Shown: positions 54,508 through 63,465 of the stretch, one piece after another
Numbering within the stretch: position 1 is the stretch's first letter
How the letters are laid out: each line of letters begins with the position of its first letter
NCBI RefSeq assembly: GCF_025717555.1
Contig: NZ_JAJIRP010000006.1
Span: 309,778-373,777, forward strand
Reading direction: 5' to 3'
Length of the DNA: 64,000 nucleotides
Origin: Paucibacter sp. B2R-40
GTDB taxonomy: Bacteria; Pseudomonadota; Gammaproteobacteria; Burkholderiales; Burkholderiaceae_C
Made by a program: the position numbers and the translations under genes
The notes under the pieces: generated by a model
Databases searched by the model: none
Told to the model about the DNA's origin: nothing
What the model saw: only the letters and a program-made list of their open reading frames with translations

Positions 54508-54734
54508 TTGGTAACAGCAAGGTGCCTTGGTTCGGTTGCCAACAATGAGAAATGGCTTTTGTCGGCAACAGCTTCAGCAGCTATTACGGCAAGCAGCTAC
54601 TTCGATGACACGCGATGCCCATCAAAGAACCAAGCCACAAGGCAGCTGTGGGCTGTTACCCTTGTTACCGGCATTCATCCACAGACATTGTTTTCTCGCC
54701 ATCACCGCGCAGGATAGGCTGGGAAAACGTCAGC

Positions 54735-54942
54735 ATGCAAGGGCATTTTCGAGTGAGCTCATTTGTCGGGGTTGATGGATGCAAGGCAGGAAAGATGGGA
54801 GCCACAGAGATTTGGGTTGCGAGTCAACCTTGACGATTTCCTCAAAGTTTTAATCCTGTATGACTGCGCTGGGCATGTTTCTGAGCTTGTCTCCGGCAGC
54901 AAAGTCCTCGAGCGGCCACTCGCGATTGCATTCCAGGCATAA
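54735..54942 (+). pseudogene. possible decayed DUF429 gene start
   Basis: The plus frame 54735-54833 contains FVGVDGCKAGKMGA, close to the N-terminal motif VGVDGCKAGW of DUF429 (RNase H-like) proteins, but stops early. A shifted frame (ATG 54775 to 54942) continues with VNLDDFLKVLILYDCAGHV. The DUF429 match is a short motif only. If right, this is a frameshifted, truncated remnant. Surrounding 54508-55242 otherwise shows no gene. Confidence 0.3.
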
Positions 54943-55242
54943 CGCCTAATCCTGTGGCAACATGCGCAAATTTGATGCCCAGCTTTTCACTTTTTCTTTC
55001 TCAGCGCCTTTGTAACAGGCGCGGTTTTATGCCATTTTTTTGGCTGCCTGAACCATCAGTTGATAACTGGTAGAACATTGATGCATCAAGCACTTGCTAT
55101 ATTTTTCGAAGCGGTGGTTATTCGGCGGGTTCCAGTGTTAATCCATTCCGCCCTGCGGTATACCTCAATTAAGAATTCGCCCCACAGTGCAACAGCTCAG
55201 GTGGGTTGTCAATTGCCGCATTGCCCTTCAATGGACTAACTT
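54943..55242. other. intergenic region
   Basis: About 300 bases, no supported gene; it contains the promoter region of the next gene and AT-rich segments around 54985-55110. Confidence 0.3.
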
Positions 55243-55791
55243 ATGACCTTCTCAAATCGACGCACCATAACAAAAGCCTTCTCACTTTTGGTGATGTTGC
55301 CGCTCCTATCATTTGCGGAGCCGCGGACAACGTTTAGCTTTGCATCTCTTGCCTGGAGAGAGCCATTGTCAACCGTTGACGCGAAGCTAAAGACTGAAGG
55401 ATTCTCTGGCTGCGAATCGTTGGTCCTCCTTCATTTGAGATGCAAATCCAACGAAACCTGCGAGTGCCTTTTCAACGGCCCTGGCATCCTGGATGGGCGG
55501 GCGCAGCTAAGGGAAAACCGGTTGTGGCTGGTCGTAGTTACGGCGGCGAGCAAGGCCGCAACCCTTGAGACTTTGAAACGGAAGTATGGACCACATCTCC
55601 CAATCGCGCCGTCCAACCGTTCATTGCCATTACTGGACCTGCGCGAATCTGACCCATCAGCATTGCGCCTCTGGAAGGCTGGTGACGAAACTCTGACTTT
55701 CGTCACTACCACCGGCGTAGTTGTCTACGAGTCCCCGGATTTCAAAAGGACTACTAGGGAACGCGAGACGCCGAATACGTCTAAGTTCTAG
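55243..55791 (+). CDS. hypothetical exported protein
   Basis: 182 residues. Basic N-terminus, then a hydrophobic signal segment (AFSLLVMLPLLSFA). Mature part about 155 residues with four cysteines near 50-70 (GCESL, LRCKS, TCECLF), suggesting periplasmic disulfides. Not recognised. Confidence 0.65.
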   Translation: MTFSNRRTITKAFSLLVMLPLLSFAEPRTTFSFASLAWREPLSTVDAKLKTEGFSGCESLVLLHLRCKSNETCECLFNGPGILDGRAQLRENRLWLVVVTAASKAATLETLKRKYGPHLPIAPSNRSLPLLDLRESDPSALRLWKAGDETLTFVTTTGVVVYESPDFKRTTRERETPNTSKF

Positions 55792-55862
55792 TCCTCGCCC
55801 GCAGTTAACTTGGCCACGGCGATACTTGGTCTACTCGACAACTTCACTCAACCGAAAAACAA

Positions 55863-56081
55863 ATGTCCAAAGTCGCAGTCAAGATGTGCCTCCACTCTCC
55901 CGAAGGCAAGCCGAGGTTTTCAGCGCAGACAGGTGACACCGTGCTGGTCAGATTGAATGATTCAATGCTTAAGGAGGCTTTAGTGCTGACCGTACATCAC
56001 GATTTCGTCGAATGCACCGATTCGCAAGGAATGGCTTTTCAAGTACTCCACTCCAACATCGTTGCAGTTTGCTCCGATTGA
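55863..56081 (+). CDS. small hypothetical protein
   Basis: 72 residues, beta-rich (MSKVAVKMCLHSPEG, GDTVLVRLNDSMLKEALVLTV, FVECTDSQGMAFQVL), reminiscent of a small SH3/OB-like barrel. No signal or membrane segment. Not recognised; the function is unknown. ~120 bases before the PD-(D/E)XK gene, possibly co-transcribed. Confidence 0.5.
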   Translation: MSKVAVKMCLHSPEGKPRFSAQTGDTVLVRLNDSMLKEALVLTVHHDFVECTDSQGMAFQVLHSNIVAVCSD

Positions 56082-56201
56082 GGCATAACCGGTCTTTCGA
56101 GCCGACTCGCAGCGGCTGGCAACCATTTCATTCTGGGCCTTGCCTGCCCAGCCGTCGCTCGCGGTTCAACTTCGAAGTTACTCCTCAAAAATGACCACCT
56201 G

Positions 56202-56660
56202 ATGGCCTCCCAAGCACAGAAATACAGCCTAGCGATGTCGGGCGAGTTCTTCGTTGCGGCGCAGTTGCAGCGCCTTGGCGTTGCGGCCTCGGTCACCTAC
56301 GGGAATGCGAAACGGGCAGACGTCGTTGCAATCGGCAAGACGAGTAGCATGGCCGTCGTCATAGAGGTCAAGACATCCTCAAGTGGGAGTTGGCCTATGG
56401 GTAATAGAGTACCAATGCCTTCGCAACAGCTTTGGGTGTTCGTGCATCTTCCAACCAATACGCTTGAAGCGCCAGAGTATTACGTGGTTGAGCAGACCAA
56501 CCTTCATAAAATATTCTCTCCTGGCGAGCAAGCCTACTTAGCTCGATACAAGGCCAAGCACGGTGCGGAGTACGGCGACAAGCCAGGTGTGGCAAAGGCA
56601 ACTCGCACGGGACTTGTTGCATACAAAGACAATTGGCATGAAATACTGTGTCGCCTATGA
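56202..56660 (+). CDS. PD-(D/E)XK nuclease-like protein
   Basis: 152 residues. SGEFFVAAQLQRLGVAAS then AKRADVVAIGKT...AVVIEVKTSS: acidic residue D in RADVV and E-x-K in IEVKT form the restriction-fold active site, as in Holliday-junction-resolvase-like and small restriction proteins. The remaining segment is the alpha/beta C-terminus. Could be a stand-alone nuclease or a methylation-dependent protein; its target is unknown. Confidence 0.8.
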   Translation: MASQAQKYSLAMSGEFFVAAQLQRLGVAASVTYGNAKRADVVAIGKTSSMAVVIEVKTSSSGSWPMGNRVPMPSQQLWVFVHLPTNTLEAPEYYVVEQTNLHKIFSPGEQAYLARYKAKHGAEYGDKPGVAKATRTGLVAYKDNWHEILCRL

Positions 56661-56744
56661 GGCCAAATTTTTCTCTCAACCGGACCCGCAAGTCATTACG
56701 CTTACCGACACAACCTATTTACCGCAGCCCTATCGAGACATCGC

Positions 56745-56972
56745 ATGTATAAAATAATCTTCCGAAAATTTCTTGGCGTAGTGGCGGCAATATCAAGTTT
56801 GGCCTCTGGCCTACTCTGGCACCTCTCAGCAGATGCTCAAATCAAGTCAACATCGGCCGCTCTAGACGTAGCGGCGAACTTAGCCACTCTCGCGGCACAA
56901 CAAAATCTTTGGGCCGCATATGCGGCTGCTGTTGCGGGTCTAGCATTGTCAATTGCTTTGATTGTTGAATGA
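56745..56972 (+). CDS. small membrane protein
   Basis: 75 residues with two hydrophobic helices (GVVAAISSLASGLLWHL and LWAAYAAAVAGLALSIALI) separated by a polar, alanine-rich linker. Not recognised. Likely inner-membrane. Might be a holin-like or TA-type toxin, but nothing supports that specifically. Confidence 0.5.
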   Translation: MYKIIFRKFLGVVAAISSLASGLLWHLSADAQIKSTSAALDVAANLATLAAQQNLWAAYAAAVAGLALSIALIVE

Positions 56973-57249
56973 CCAGCCGCGTGTTCCGTATGCGGGCCAA
57001 CCCTGCAGCCGACACGGACACGCCGCCGGTTTTTCGGCGGAGCGCCGGTTACCTTGAACGTTAAGTGGAGGTTACTCCTGTCCTGTTGATGTCTGCGGGC
57101 ACAAAGGTGTCATTCCAATCCGTGAAATTAATTCGCAGCACCGACTTTCGGCTGTCGTGGCCACATCGGCATGGGTGGTCAATTCAAATCGGAACAGGCG
57201 GTAAAACTGAAGCATCACGGGCAGTGCAAAACAGCCCTCATGACTACTC

Positions 57250-57480
57250 ACCCCCCTTGCAAGGGTAGAAGCCTCCACCCACGGTCAATGGCCTGGAAGT
57301 AGTTGAAGCCGCCCTCAACAAGGGTAGAAGTCTCCGGGCTGGCCAGTGCATTCAACCGACCAGGGAATGGAAAGAAGCCACCAACGCATCTGGGCTATGT
57401 TCAACCGCCCCGGGATTGGAAAGTAGCTCCCGACGTATCTAGGTTTGATTCAACCACCCTGTACAAGGAAAGGCGTCAAC
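57250..57480. repeat. degenerate tandem repeats next to primase gene
   Basis: Five imperfect units. Core pattern: TTCAACCG-CCC..GGGAT/AGGAAAGTAG-CTCC. Unit starts near 57250, 57309, 57356, 57405 and 57454, so the last four are spaced 47-49 bases apart. Shared pieces: GGGTAGAAG (57263, 57322), GG-A-TGGAAAG-AG (57363, 57413), TTCAACC (57351, 57400, 57449). The array ends ~60 bases from the stop of the primase gene (57541). Iterons or an old, decayed repeat array are possible. Confidence 0.6.
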
Positions 57481-57540
57481 CAGCCCGCTGGCTTCGCCAC
57501 TTCCACCATATGTACGGAACAACTTTGACCCTTCGCCTTT

Positions 57541-58980
57541 TCAGCCCTTCCAGTACCCAGTGACAGCGGCCAAGCTGACACCAAGAGCCGCCGCAATTTG
57601 CGAACGAGTGAACCCATCCGCCTTCATGCGCCGAGCCTTGATTGCAGTTTCAGCCGCCCTGGCCAGGTAGACCTCTCGCGTTTCGCACCCTGCTTCCAAC
57701 CGTTGCCTGGCCTTCCGCTCCCGGTCCCGGCGGCGCACTTCATCCGGACCAAAGATTGTTTGCAATTGGCGCTGCTCATCAGACGTAATCTCAAGCAGAT
57801 TGACCAAAGTCGAGTTCTTGAATCTGTACCGCGGGCAAACCTCGGCACCACCGAAGAGCAGCTTTTCACCTCGTTCCGCTGCAGCTGCACGGGCCAAAGC
57901 AGTTGAAGTGCAAGAGGCCAGCTCAGCCTCAGTCCACATCGGCGCGAATTCGCTTGCAAGCGACTTCAACTGCGGATTGATATCAATGCAAAGCCTAGAG
58001 TCGGCAAGAAAACATGCTGACAAGAACATCATCATGTCCCGTCGACCTGGGGGCGCGCCAGTGCTCGTCCAGCCCCGCAACTCGCTGAGGCTGCGCAAGT
58101 CTTCAAGTCGGTCCCAAGACAACTGAGTTGCTACCAAGCCTTTTGCGGAAGGTGACTTCTTCCGCGTGGCCGAAAGCCCGCCATCAACCACCGCAAGCCG
58201 CTCACGAACAGCATCCCGGCGCCGTTCCGCTTCAGCCTCGCCCTCTTCCTGCAGGCGGGCTCGATTCGCGGCGTTGGTTTCAAGCTCAGTTCTCGTGCAA
58301 GCAAGGACCTCGTTTGCAAGCAAATCGAAGTCATATCCAACGCCGCCGTTGGGCAGGCGCTCGCCTCCCATTGAACAGACTTTGCCGCGGTAAAGAATGC
58401 GCACAAGCTCGCCGCTTTTGGTGTTCACCGTCCCAGACACTCTGAGAACACGAGAGACGTCACGAGCTTTGATATCAGAGCCAAACATCGTGAATCGCCG
58501 GCAAAGCTCATCCTGTACCGCTTGCCATCTTGGTACTGCCCTGCGAGGCGGCAAAGCCCCAGCCAGGTGCCACTTCACCTGCAGGCCTCGACCTGAAAAC
58601 AAGATGACGCTGGGCGGCGGCAAACACTCATCGTCAATGAACTGCAGCAGCATGTCGCGCTGAGTTTCAGGCAGTCGCCATGAAAGGTCTGGCACGTTGT
58701 ACGTGTCAAGGTCGACAAACTGCGTCGTCATCCGCCAGACGTTGATGGCCTGCCTATTCGGCTTCCAAAATTCGTTCTGGCCGATGAATGCGTCCCGCCC
58801 AGACTCTCGAAGTTGGACAAGTCGTCCGGGCAAATCAACAAGCTTGAAAGAGGACTGCCGCATCTGGCCGTCCGCCTGTTTTGCCATGACTGACACGAAT
58901 CCAGGTCGACTTGGGTCGTGATAGTCGAATGCCTCCTCGATAGATTCGTTGAAATCAAACGCGTGCTCGTGTTGCGCCAT
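57541..58980 (-). CDS. plasmid-type primase / replication protein
   Basis: 479 residues. Archaeo-eukaryotic-primase-like catalytic pattern: D90-x-D92 in TQFVDLDTYN, SGRGLQVKWHL (129-139, the s-h-h-nucleotide motif) and SRVLRVSGTVNTKSG (176-190). This matches primases of plasmids and integrative elements (RepB-like) that start replication. C-terminal ~40 residues hold an HTH-like motif (FTRSQIAAALGVSLAAVTGYW). A hairpin sits immediately before the start codon and covers the ribosome-binding site (GGGGGAG). Confidence 0.82.
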   Translation of the reverse strand: MAQHEHAFDFNESIEEAFDYHDPSRPGFVSVMAKQADGQMRQSSFKLVDLPGRLVQLRESGRDAFIGQNEFWKPNRQAINVWRMTTQFVDLDTYNVPDLSWRLPETQRDMLLQFIDDECLPPPSVILFSGRGLQVKWHLAGALPPRRAVPRWQAVQDELCRRFTMFGSDIKARDVSRVLRVSGTVNTKSGELVRILYRGKVCSMGGERLPNGGVGYDFDLLANEVLACTRTELETNAANRARLQEEGEAEAERRRDAVRERLAVVDGGLSATRKKSPSAKGLVATQLSWDRLEDLRSLSELRGWTSTGAPPGRRDMMMFLSACFLADSRLCIDINPQLKSLASEFAPMWTEAELASCTSTALARAAAAERGEKLLFGGAEVCPRYRFKNSTLVNLLEITSDEQRQLQTIFGPDEVRRRDRERKARQRLEAGCETREVYLARAAETAIKARRMKADGFTRSQIAAALGVSLAAVTGYWKG

Positions 58981-58983
58981 TTC

Positions 58984-59005
58984 GGTCTCCCCCGCGCGGG
59001 AGACC
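58984..59005 (-). promoter_or_regulatory. hairpin over the primase ribosome-binding site
   Basis: GGTCTCCC-6 bases-GGGAGACC, an 8-bp stem ending four bases before the ATG (58980) on the coding strand. The GGGGGAG Shine-Dalgarno lies inside it. It could be a copy-control or autorepression hairpin or operator. Confidence 0.65.
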
Positions 59006-59297
59006 AGTTGCTATACGAGCCACGAGTACCCCGCTGCGCCCTACCTCTCGTCGCCAAGCATTAGGAGAGGTGGGGCGTTGTCTATGCAGCACACACCGTG
59101 CGTGCTGCTGGGGGATGTAGCGAGGGGTATTTAAATGTGGCGCTTAGATGCGTTCTTTTAGGTAGCCAAAGTTCAGTCCAGAAGGACAATCTGGCCCATG
59201 TCCTTACGGAAAAATAGTCACTTCGATTTTCTACTGCAAGGTCGGCACTGATAGCTGAGCTACCATTCCCGATGACAAGATGAGAGGGAAAGCGTCT

Positions 59298-61151
59298 ATG
59301 GGGGAAATAAGTAGTCGTGCGTTTGCAGAACGTTTTGCCTTAAACCCAGCCGGATACGCATGGTTGCTGGGTGCGGGCGCGTCAGCAGCCTCCGGGATAC
59401 CGACAGGCTATCAGGTTATCCAAGAGTTCCGTGCACGGCTATATGCGTTGGAAACTGGAATATCTCCAAGGGAAATAGAGTCGAGCGCCCCGACTTGGCA
59501 AGAGCGTATTGACCTGCACCATGCCAAAGTCGGTAAGCTGCCTATGCCGGGAGACCCCTCCGAGTACGCCAGAGTTTTTGAGGCTCTGCACAAGACAGAT
59601 GAAGACCGACGTTTATTCATCAAAAAGCTGGTCAACAAAGCCCAGCCTTCGCTAGGGCACCGAGCTCTCGGTTCACTTATAGCCTCGGACCAAGCACCCT
59701 GCATCTTCACGACGAATTTTGACTCACTCATCGAGGACTCAGCCACGGTCGCGGGTCAGTCGCTATCCAGCTTGGACCGTGCCCCACTTACCGTAGCGGC
59801 GCTCGACGGACAAGAGCGCGCGAGTTCTTGTCTTCGAAACAGTGAATGGCCACTCCTGGTCAAGCTACACGGGGACTACAGGTCCTTAAAACTAAAAAAT
59901 GTGGAGTATGAACTCAAGGAACAAGCTGAGATTTTCCGGGCAGTACTCGAACAAGCGCTCCAGCGTTTCGGCTTGGTCATAGCGGGATATAGCGGACGCG
60001 ACGAGTCGGTGATGTCCGCGTTGAAAGCGGTTCTGAGATACCCCCATGCCTATCCGAAGGGCATCTACTGGTTGTGCCCGGACCCCGCTACCCTGTTGCC
60101 AGCTGTGAAAGACTTCATTCAACAAGCTCAGACAGCCCAAGTCGAAGTGCACATCATCACTGGCGCAACTTTCGACGAGCTACTCGGCGATATCGCAGAC
60201 AGAGTAGAGCTGCCAGTACCTCTCGTCCACCATATTTTCGGCGACCGCAAGCGCACAACACCGGCGCAGATTCCGCTGAACCGAGAGCCGGCGCTTCGAT
60301 TCCCGGTTCTTCGCCTCACGGCTATTCCGCTTCTGGAAATGCCCACACGTGCGCGAAAAATAATACTTGATGCTGAGCCAAGCATGATGGACGTGCGTCA
60401 GGCTATTAAGGAATCCAAAGTCTGGGCGGTCGTTGGCCAGATTGGCTCACCCCGCACTCTTGCAGCATTCGGTGACGATGCCGAACTAATTCGCGGATTA
60501 GCACCTTTCCGCCCGCGCTTGTCAGGCGAAGTGATTCTCGATGCCACCAAGGACTCTTGGGCTAAGGGGCTACTCTACGACGCGATGGTTCGGGCCATTT
60601 GCAGACGATTGCCCCTATATGCCCGCTTCAAACCCTGGGGCAATGAGGTAGCGGTCCTAAGACCGAAAAGGGACTTACCGGTTGCGATTCAGGAGGATAG
60701 GGCCGAACTACTTCAAAAGCTTCAAGCGACGTTCGGTTCTCCGCTAACTGGCGTCGTTAACGGTACACAAGTAGCCTACTCAGAGGGCCTGTCACTGCGG
60801 CTAGATTTGGCCGATGACCAGTGGTGGTTGGTTTTTGAACCCACAACGTTTCTAGACTTCCCGAGAATTGAGAGCGAGAGCGAAGGCATCCTTCGACGAA
60901 AGCTTCGAGACGAGGAAACGGCCAAGGAGTGGCTTCGAAAGAGGTGGGTTACTAGGCGCAACGAGGCATGGTCGAACATCCTAGACGCTTGGGTTCACCT
61001 ACTTTCTTACTCCCGAGGCAACGAGCACAGCGCCTTAGACCTAAGCTCTGGAGAGGGCATCGACGGGCGTTTCGTCCTTGGCATGAACACAGCAAAGTCC
61101 CGCCCCGCCTATGAACATGACCTCTTTAATCATCGAAGGGGTGCACGATGA
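59298..61151 (+). CDS. SIR2-APAZ effector of a short Argonaute system (SPARSA)
   Basis: 617 residues from the ATG at 59298 (GAGGGA eight bases upstream; an ATG at 59280 adds six residues). N-terminal SIR2 NADase: AWLLGAGASAASGIPT, CIFTTNFDSLIED, LLVKLHGDYRS and LVIAGYSGRDES. Residues ~320-600 form the APAZ region that docks on the short Argonaute. Known role: guide-loaded Ago recognises invader nucleic acid, then SIR2 destroys NAD(P)+, stopping the cell. Its stop overlaps the Ago start (ATGA at 61148). Confidence 0.92.
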   Translation: MGEISSRAFAERFALNPAGYAWLLGAGASAASGIPTGYQVIQEFRARLYALETGISPREIESSAPTWQERIDLHHAKVGKLPMPGDPSEYARVFEALHKTDEDRRLFIKKLVNKAQPSLGHRALGSLIASDQAPCIFTTNFDSLIEDSATVAGQSLSSLDRAPLTVAALDGQERASSCLRNSEWPLLVKLHGDYRSLKLKNVEYELKEQAEIFRAVLEQALQRFGLVIAGYSGRDESVMSALKAVLRYPHAYPKGIYWLCPDPATLLPAVKDFIQQAQTAQVEVHIITGATFDELLGDIADRVELPVPLVHHIFGDRKRTTPAQIPLNREPALRFPVLRLTAIPLLEMPTRARKIILDAEPSMMDVRQAIKESKVWAVVGQIGSPRTLAAFGDDAELIRGLAPFRPRLSGEVILDATKDSWAKGLLYDAMVRAICRRLPLYARFKPWGNEVAVLRPKRDLPVAIQEDRAELLQKLQATFGSPLTGVVNGTQVAYSEGLSLRLDLADDQWWLVFEPTTFLDFPRIESESEGILRRKLRDEETAKEWLRKRWVTRRNEAWSNILDAWVHLLSYSRGNEHSALDLSSGEGIDGRFVLGMNTAKSRPAYEHDLFNHRRGAR

Positions 61152-62602
61152 GCGCACTCGAACGAAACATCGGACAGCTTCCTACCTTCGAGATTCTGGA
61201 TGAGCCGTCTTTAAGTTTCAGCTCTATTGAGGGCAACGCAACTCATAGACATCCCCTTTCAGGATTGACACGATTCGGAGCGTTCGACCAAGACTCTTTC
61301 CAGCGGTTCGCCCAACGCATCCGCGTAGCCTATGTAGGCCCCAAACATGGCGTTGCCCGTGTGCGAGACATGCGCGAAAGTTTGCTATCTGCGCACCAGA
61401 ACACCGACAGGAACCCCTACGCTAGAGATTACCCAGGCTTCGAGCGATTATTCAAAGTGGATGTCGCCAGTGCTGTTAGTACTTCGCACGTCATCTGGCC
61501 TGAAAAAATTGCCGACTTTGGGGAGGGCACCACAGTGGCTGCAAGAGTTCGTTCAGGCATCTATCAGTCGCTAAAGCGACTCGAAGCTGTACGAGAGCAA
61601 TTTGATGTGGCCATGGTCTACATCCCAGACAACTGGCTGCCAGAAGTCAAGACCAGAGAGTTCGACGCTCACCACGAACTGAAGGTATTGGCCGCTCAGT
61701 TTGGTATTCCAACGCAGGTCGTCAACGACAAGTCACTCCGATTCCAGAATCACGCAGCGCGGGCTTGGCGCTTGGCCATCGCCCTCTACGCCAAGGCGGG
61801 AGGGACTCCGTGGAAACTTGCCCGCATCCCTAGCGTCCCCGAAGATACAGCCTATATTGGGCTTGCATACGCAATCCGACAGACCGAAAGTAGGGCCCAC
61901 TTTGTCACCTGCTGCTCCCAGGTCTTTGATACGGAAGGTGGGGGTATGCAGTTTGTTGCGTTCCAAGCCAACGATGAAATCCGGGACTTGGCGGAGGCCA
62001 AGCGCAACCCGTTCCTTTCGCGAGCCGATATGAGAGCGGTGCTAACGCGCAGCCTACGCCTATACATGGACGGTCATCCTGGGCGCACACCCAAGCGACT
62101 GGTGGTTCATAAGACCACCGCGTTCACGGATTGCGAGCTTCAAGGAGTAAGGGACGCCACGCAGGCAATCAATGAGGTGGAATGCATAGAGGTGGCGAGC
62201 GCAGGCGCCTGGCGCGGAGTGTGGATGCTGCAAGGCCCCTCGAAAGAAAGGCCAGTTATCCCGCACGGATACCCAGTCCCACGCGGAACCATGTTGATGA
62301 CGTCAAGCAATTCATGTCTTCTTTGGCTTGCTGGCAACGCCCCAGCCGCCACCGATGGTCGGGACTTCTTCCAAGGAGGCAACAGTATCCCGCGACCAAT
62401 AGTCCTTCGCCGCCACATGGGTAGGGGGCCTTTTCAGGTCCTGGGATTGGAGGTCATGGCACTGGCGAAGATGGACTGGAACAACGACGCACTGTACGAC
62501 CAGACACCTGTAACAATTAAATATTCACAGGGGCTATCTCGCATCATTTCCAAGGTCCAGCGACTACCGGGTAATTCTTACCCTTACCGTCTGTTTATGT
62601 AG
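61148..62602 (+). CDS. short prokaryotic Argonaute (MID-PIWI)
   Basis: 484 residues, the size of short pAgos, which lack PAZ and N domains. MID region ~150-200 (FDVAMVYIPDNWLPE, HHELKVLAAQFGIPTQVV). PIWI ~230-484; where slicing Agos have a catalytic Asp (Y-I-G-L-D), this one reads YIGLAYAI (A240), so it is catalytically dead, as expected for guide-dependent short Agos. C-terminus YPYRLFM. Coupled with the SIR2-APAZ gene by ATGA. Together they form a type SPARSA system, read from sequence. Confidence 0.92.
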   Translation: MSALERNIGQLPTFEILDEPSLSFSSIEGNATHRHPLSGLTRFGAFDQDSFQRFAQRIRVAYVGPKHGVARVRDMRESLLSAHQNTDRNPYARDYPGFERLFKVDVASAVSTSHVIWPEKIADFGEGTTVAARVRSGIYQSLKRLEAVREQFDVAMVYIPDNWLPEVKTREFDAHHELKVLAAQFGIPTQVVNDKSLRFQNHAARAWRLAIALYAKAGGTPWKLARIPSVPEDTAYIGLAYAIRQTESRAHFVTCCSQVFDTEGGGMQFVAFQANDEIRDLAEAKRNPFLSRADMRAVLTRSLRLYMDGHPGRTPKRLVVHKTTAFTDCELQGVRDATQAINEVECIEVASAGAWRGVWMLQGPSKERPVIPHGYPVPRGTMLMTSSNSCLLWLAGNAPAATDGRDFFQGGNSIPRPIVLRRHMGRGPFQVLGLEVMALAKMDWNNDALYDQTPVTIKYSQGLSRIISKVQRLPGNSYPYRLFM

Positions 62603-63371
62603 GCACTGCATCCTCCGCCATGTCCAACGGCTTAGTCATCAAACGCCGACCGATTTCAAAAATACCTGCCATTGGCAAAGAACGAACTGGCGACAATACC
62701 TCTTCAGTGTCAATGCGAATCCAGTTCACGCCGTCAGTCCTAACTGCTTGCAGCACAGGGCTGAAGTCATACGCCTCATGGCATTTGAACTTACCGCCGC
62801 CGCGGATGAGGGCCGCCATCGTGCTGTGATTGCCGTTGGAAACCCAGACAATAGGCCATGGCTTCCATGCAATACCGAAATGATTGGAGTCTTGCCGCCA
62901 AGCGCCCCACTCCCGCTTCTCGCCCATATTCTGAAATGCCTTGAATAGCCGCCAGCGCTCCCAAGGCGCAGGGAAGACTATTGCATCGTTGAGTTCGACT
63001 GACAAAGTTCGAGACGCTTTTCTCATCAGAGAGGCGCGCGTGTCCCCCTCTGCATTCAAAGGCAAAGAGTCATCCCACAGCAAGTCTTCGGCATCTAAAC
63101 TAGGTTTGTGAAATTCACGTGCATCCATTAGCAGCGTCTCTAAGGCCCGCGCTCGAATGATTTGGGATAGCGCGACTGCAAGTCCCCGAAGCGCATGCTT
63201 GCCATTTGCCTGAGCCGAGTCGATTGACCACAGCATGGATGTCCATTGCTGGCTCTGCGTCAGCCGGCGAGATTTTGGAAGGCTTGGATACGGAACTCGC
63301 TGAGGTTGCCTTCTGGCTGGGAAGTTCGTTGACAAGTTCTGGAGCAAAGTCTCAAGGCTCTTTGGAAGCAT
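62595..63371 (-). CDS. hypothetical protein, possibly DUF6710
   Basis: 258 residues. No catalytic motif certain. The segment WVSNGNHSTMAALIRGGGKF and the preceding WKPWPIV recall DUF6710 proteins, but this is from memory and unconfirmed. No signal peptide or membrane helix. It converges on the Argonaute gene with an 8-base overlap of the 3' ends. Its position beside SPARSA may be accidental. Start at the ATG at 63371. Confidence 0.62.
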   Translation of the reverse strand: MLPKSLETLLQNLSTNFPARRQPQRVPYPSLPKSRRLTQSQQWTSMLWSIDSAQANGKHALRGLAVALSQIIRARALETLLMDAREFHKPSLDAEDLLWDDSLPLNAEGDTRASLMRKASRTLSVELNDAIVFPAPWERWRLFKAFQNMGEKREWGAWRQDSNHFGIAWKPWPIVWVSNGNHSTMAALIRGGGKFKCHEAYDFSPVLQAVRTDGVNWIRIDTEEVLSPVRSLPMAGIFEIGRRLMTKPLDMAEDAVPT

Positions 63372-63465
63372 AGTTCAATGGGTCCCGACGGTAGAGCACA
63401 TGCAAAATCTTCAACAAAACCAAACGTCATAGACCAGCGAATGACACCTAGCTTTGCTTTGGGCA

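Noticed and set aside
57250..57480. CRISPR array
   Set aside because: Units are imperfect, spacing is ~48 bases with degenerate cores, no leader and no cas genes; better described as degenerate tandem repeats.
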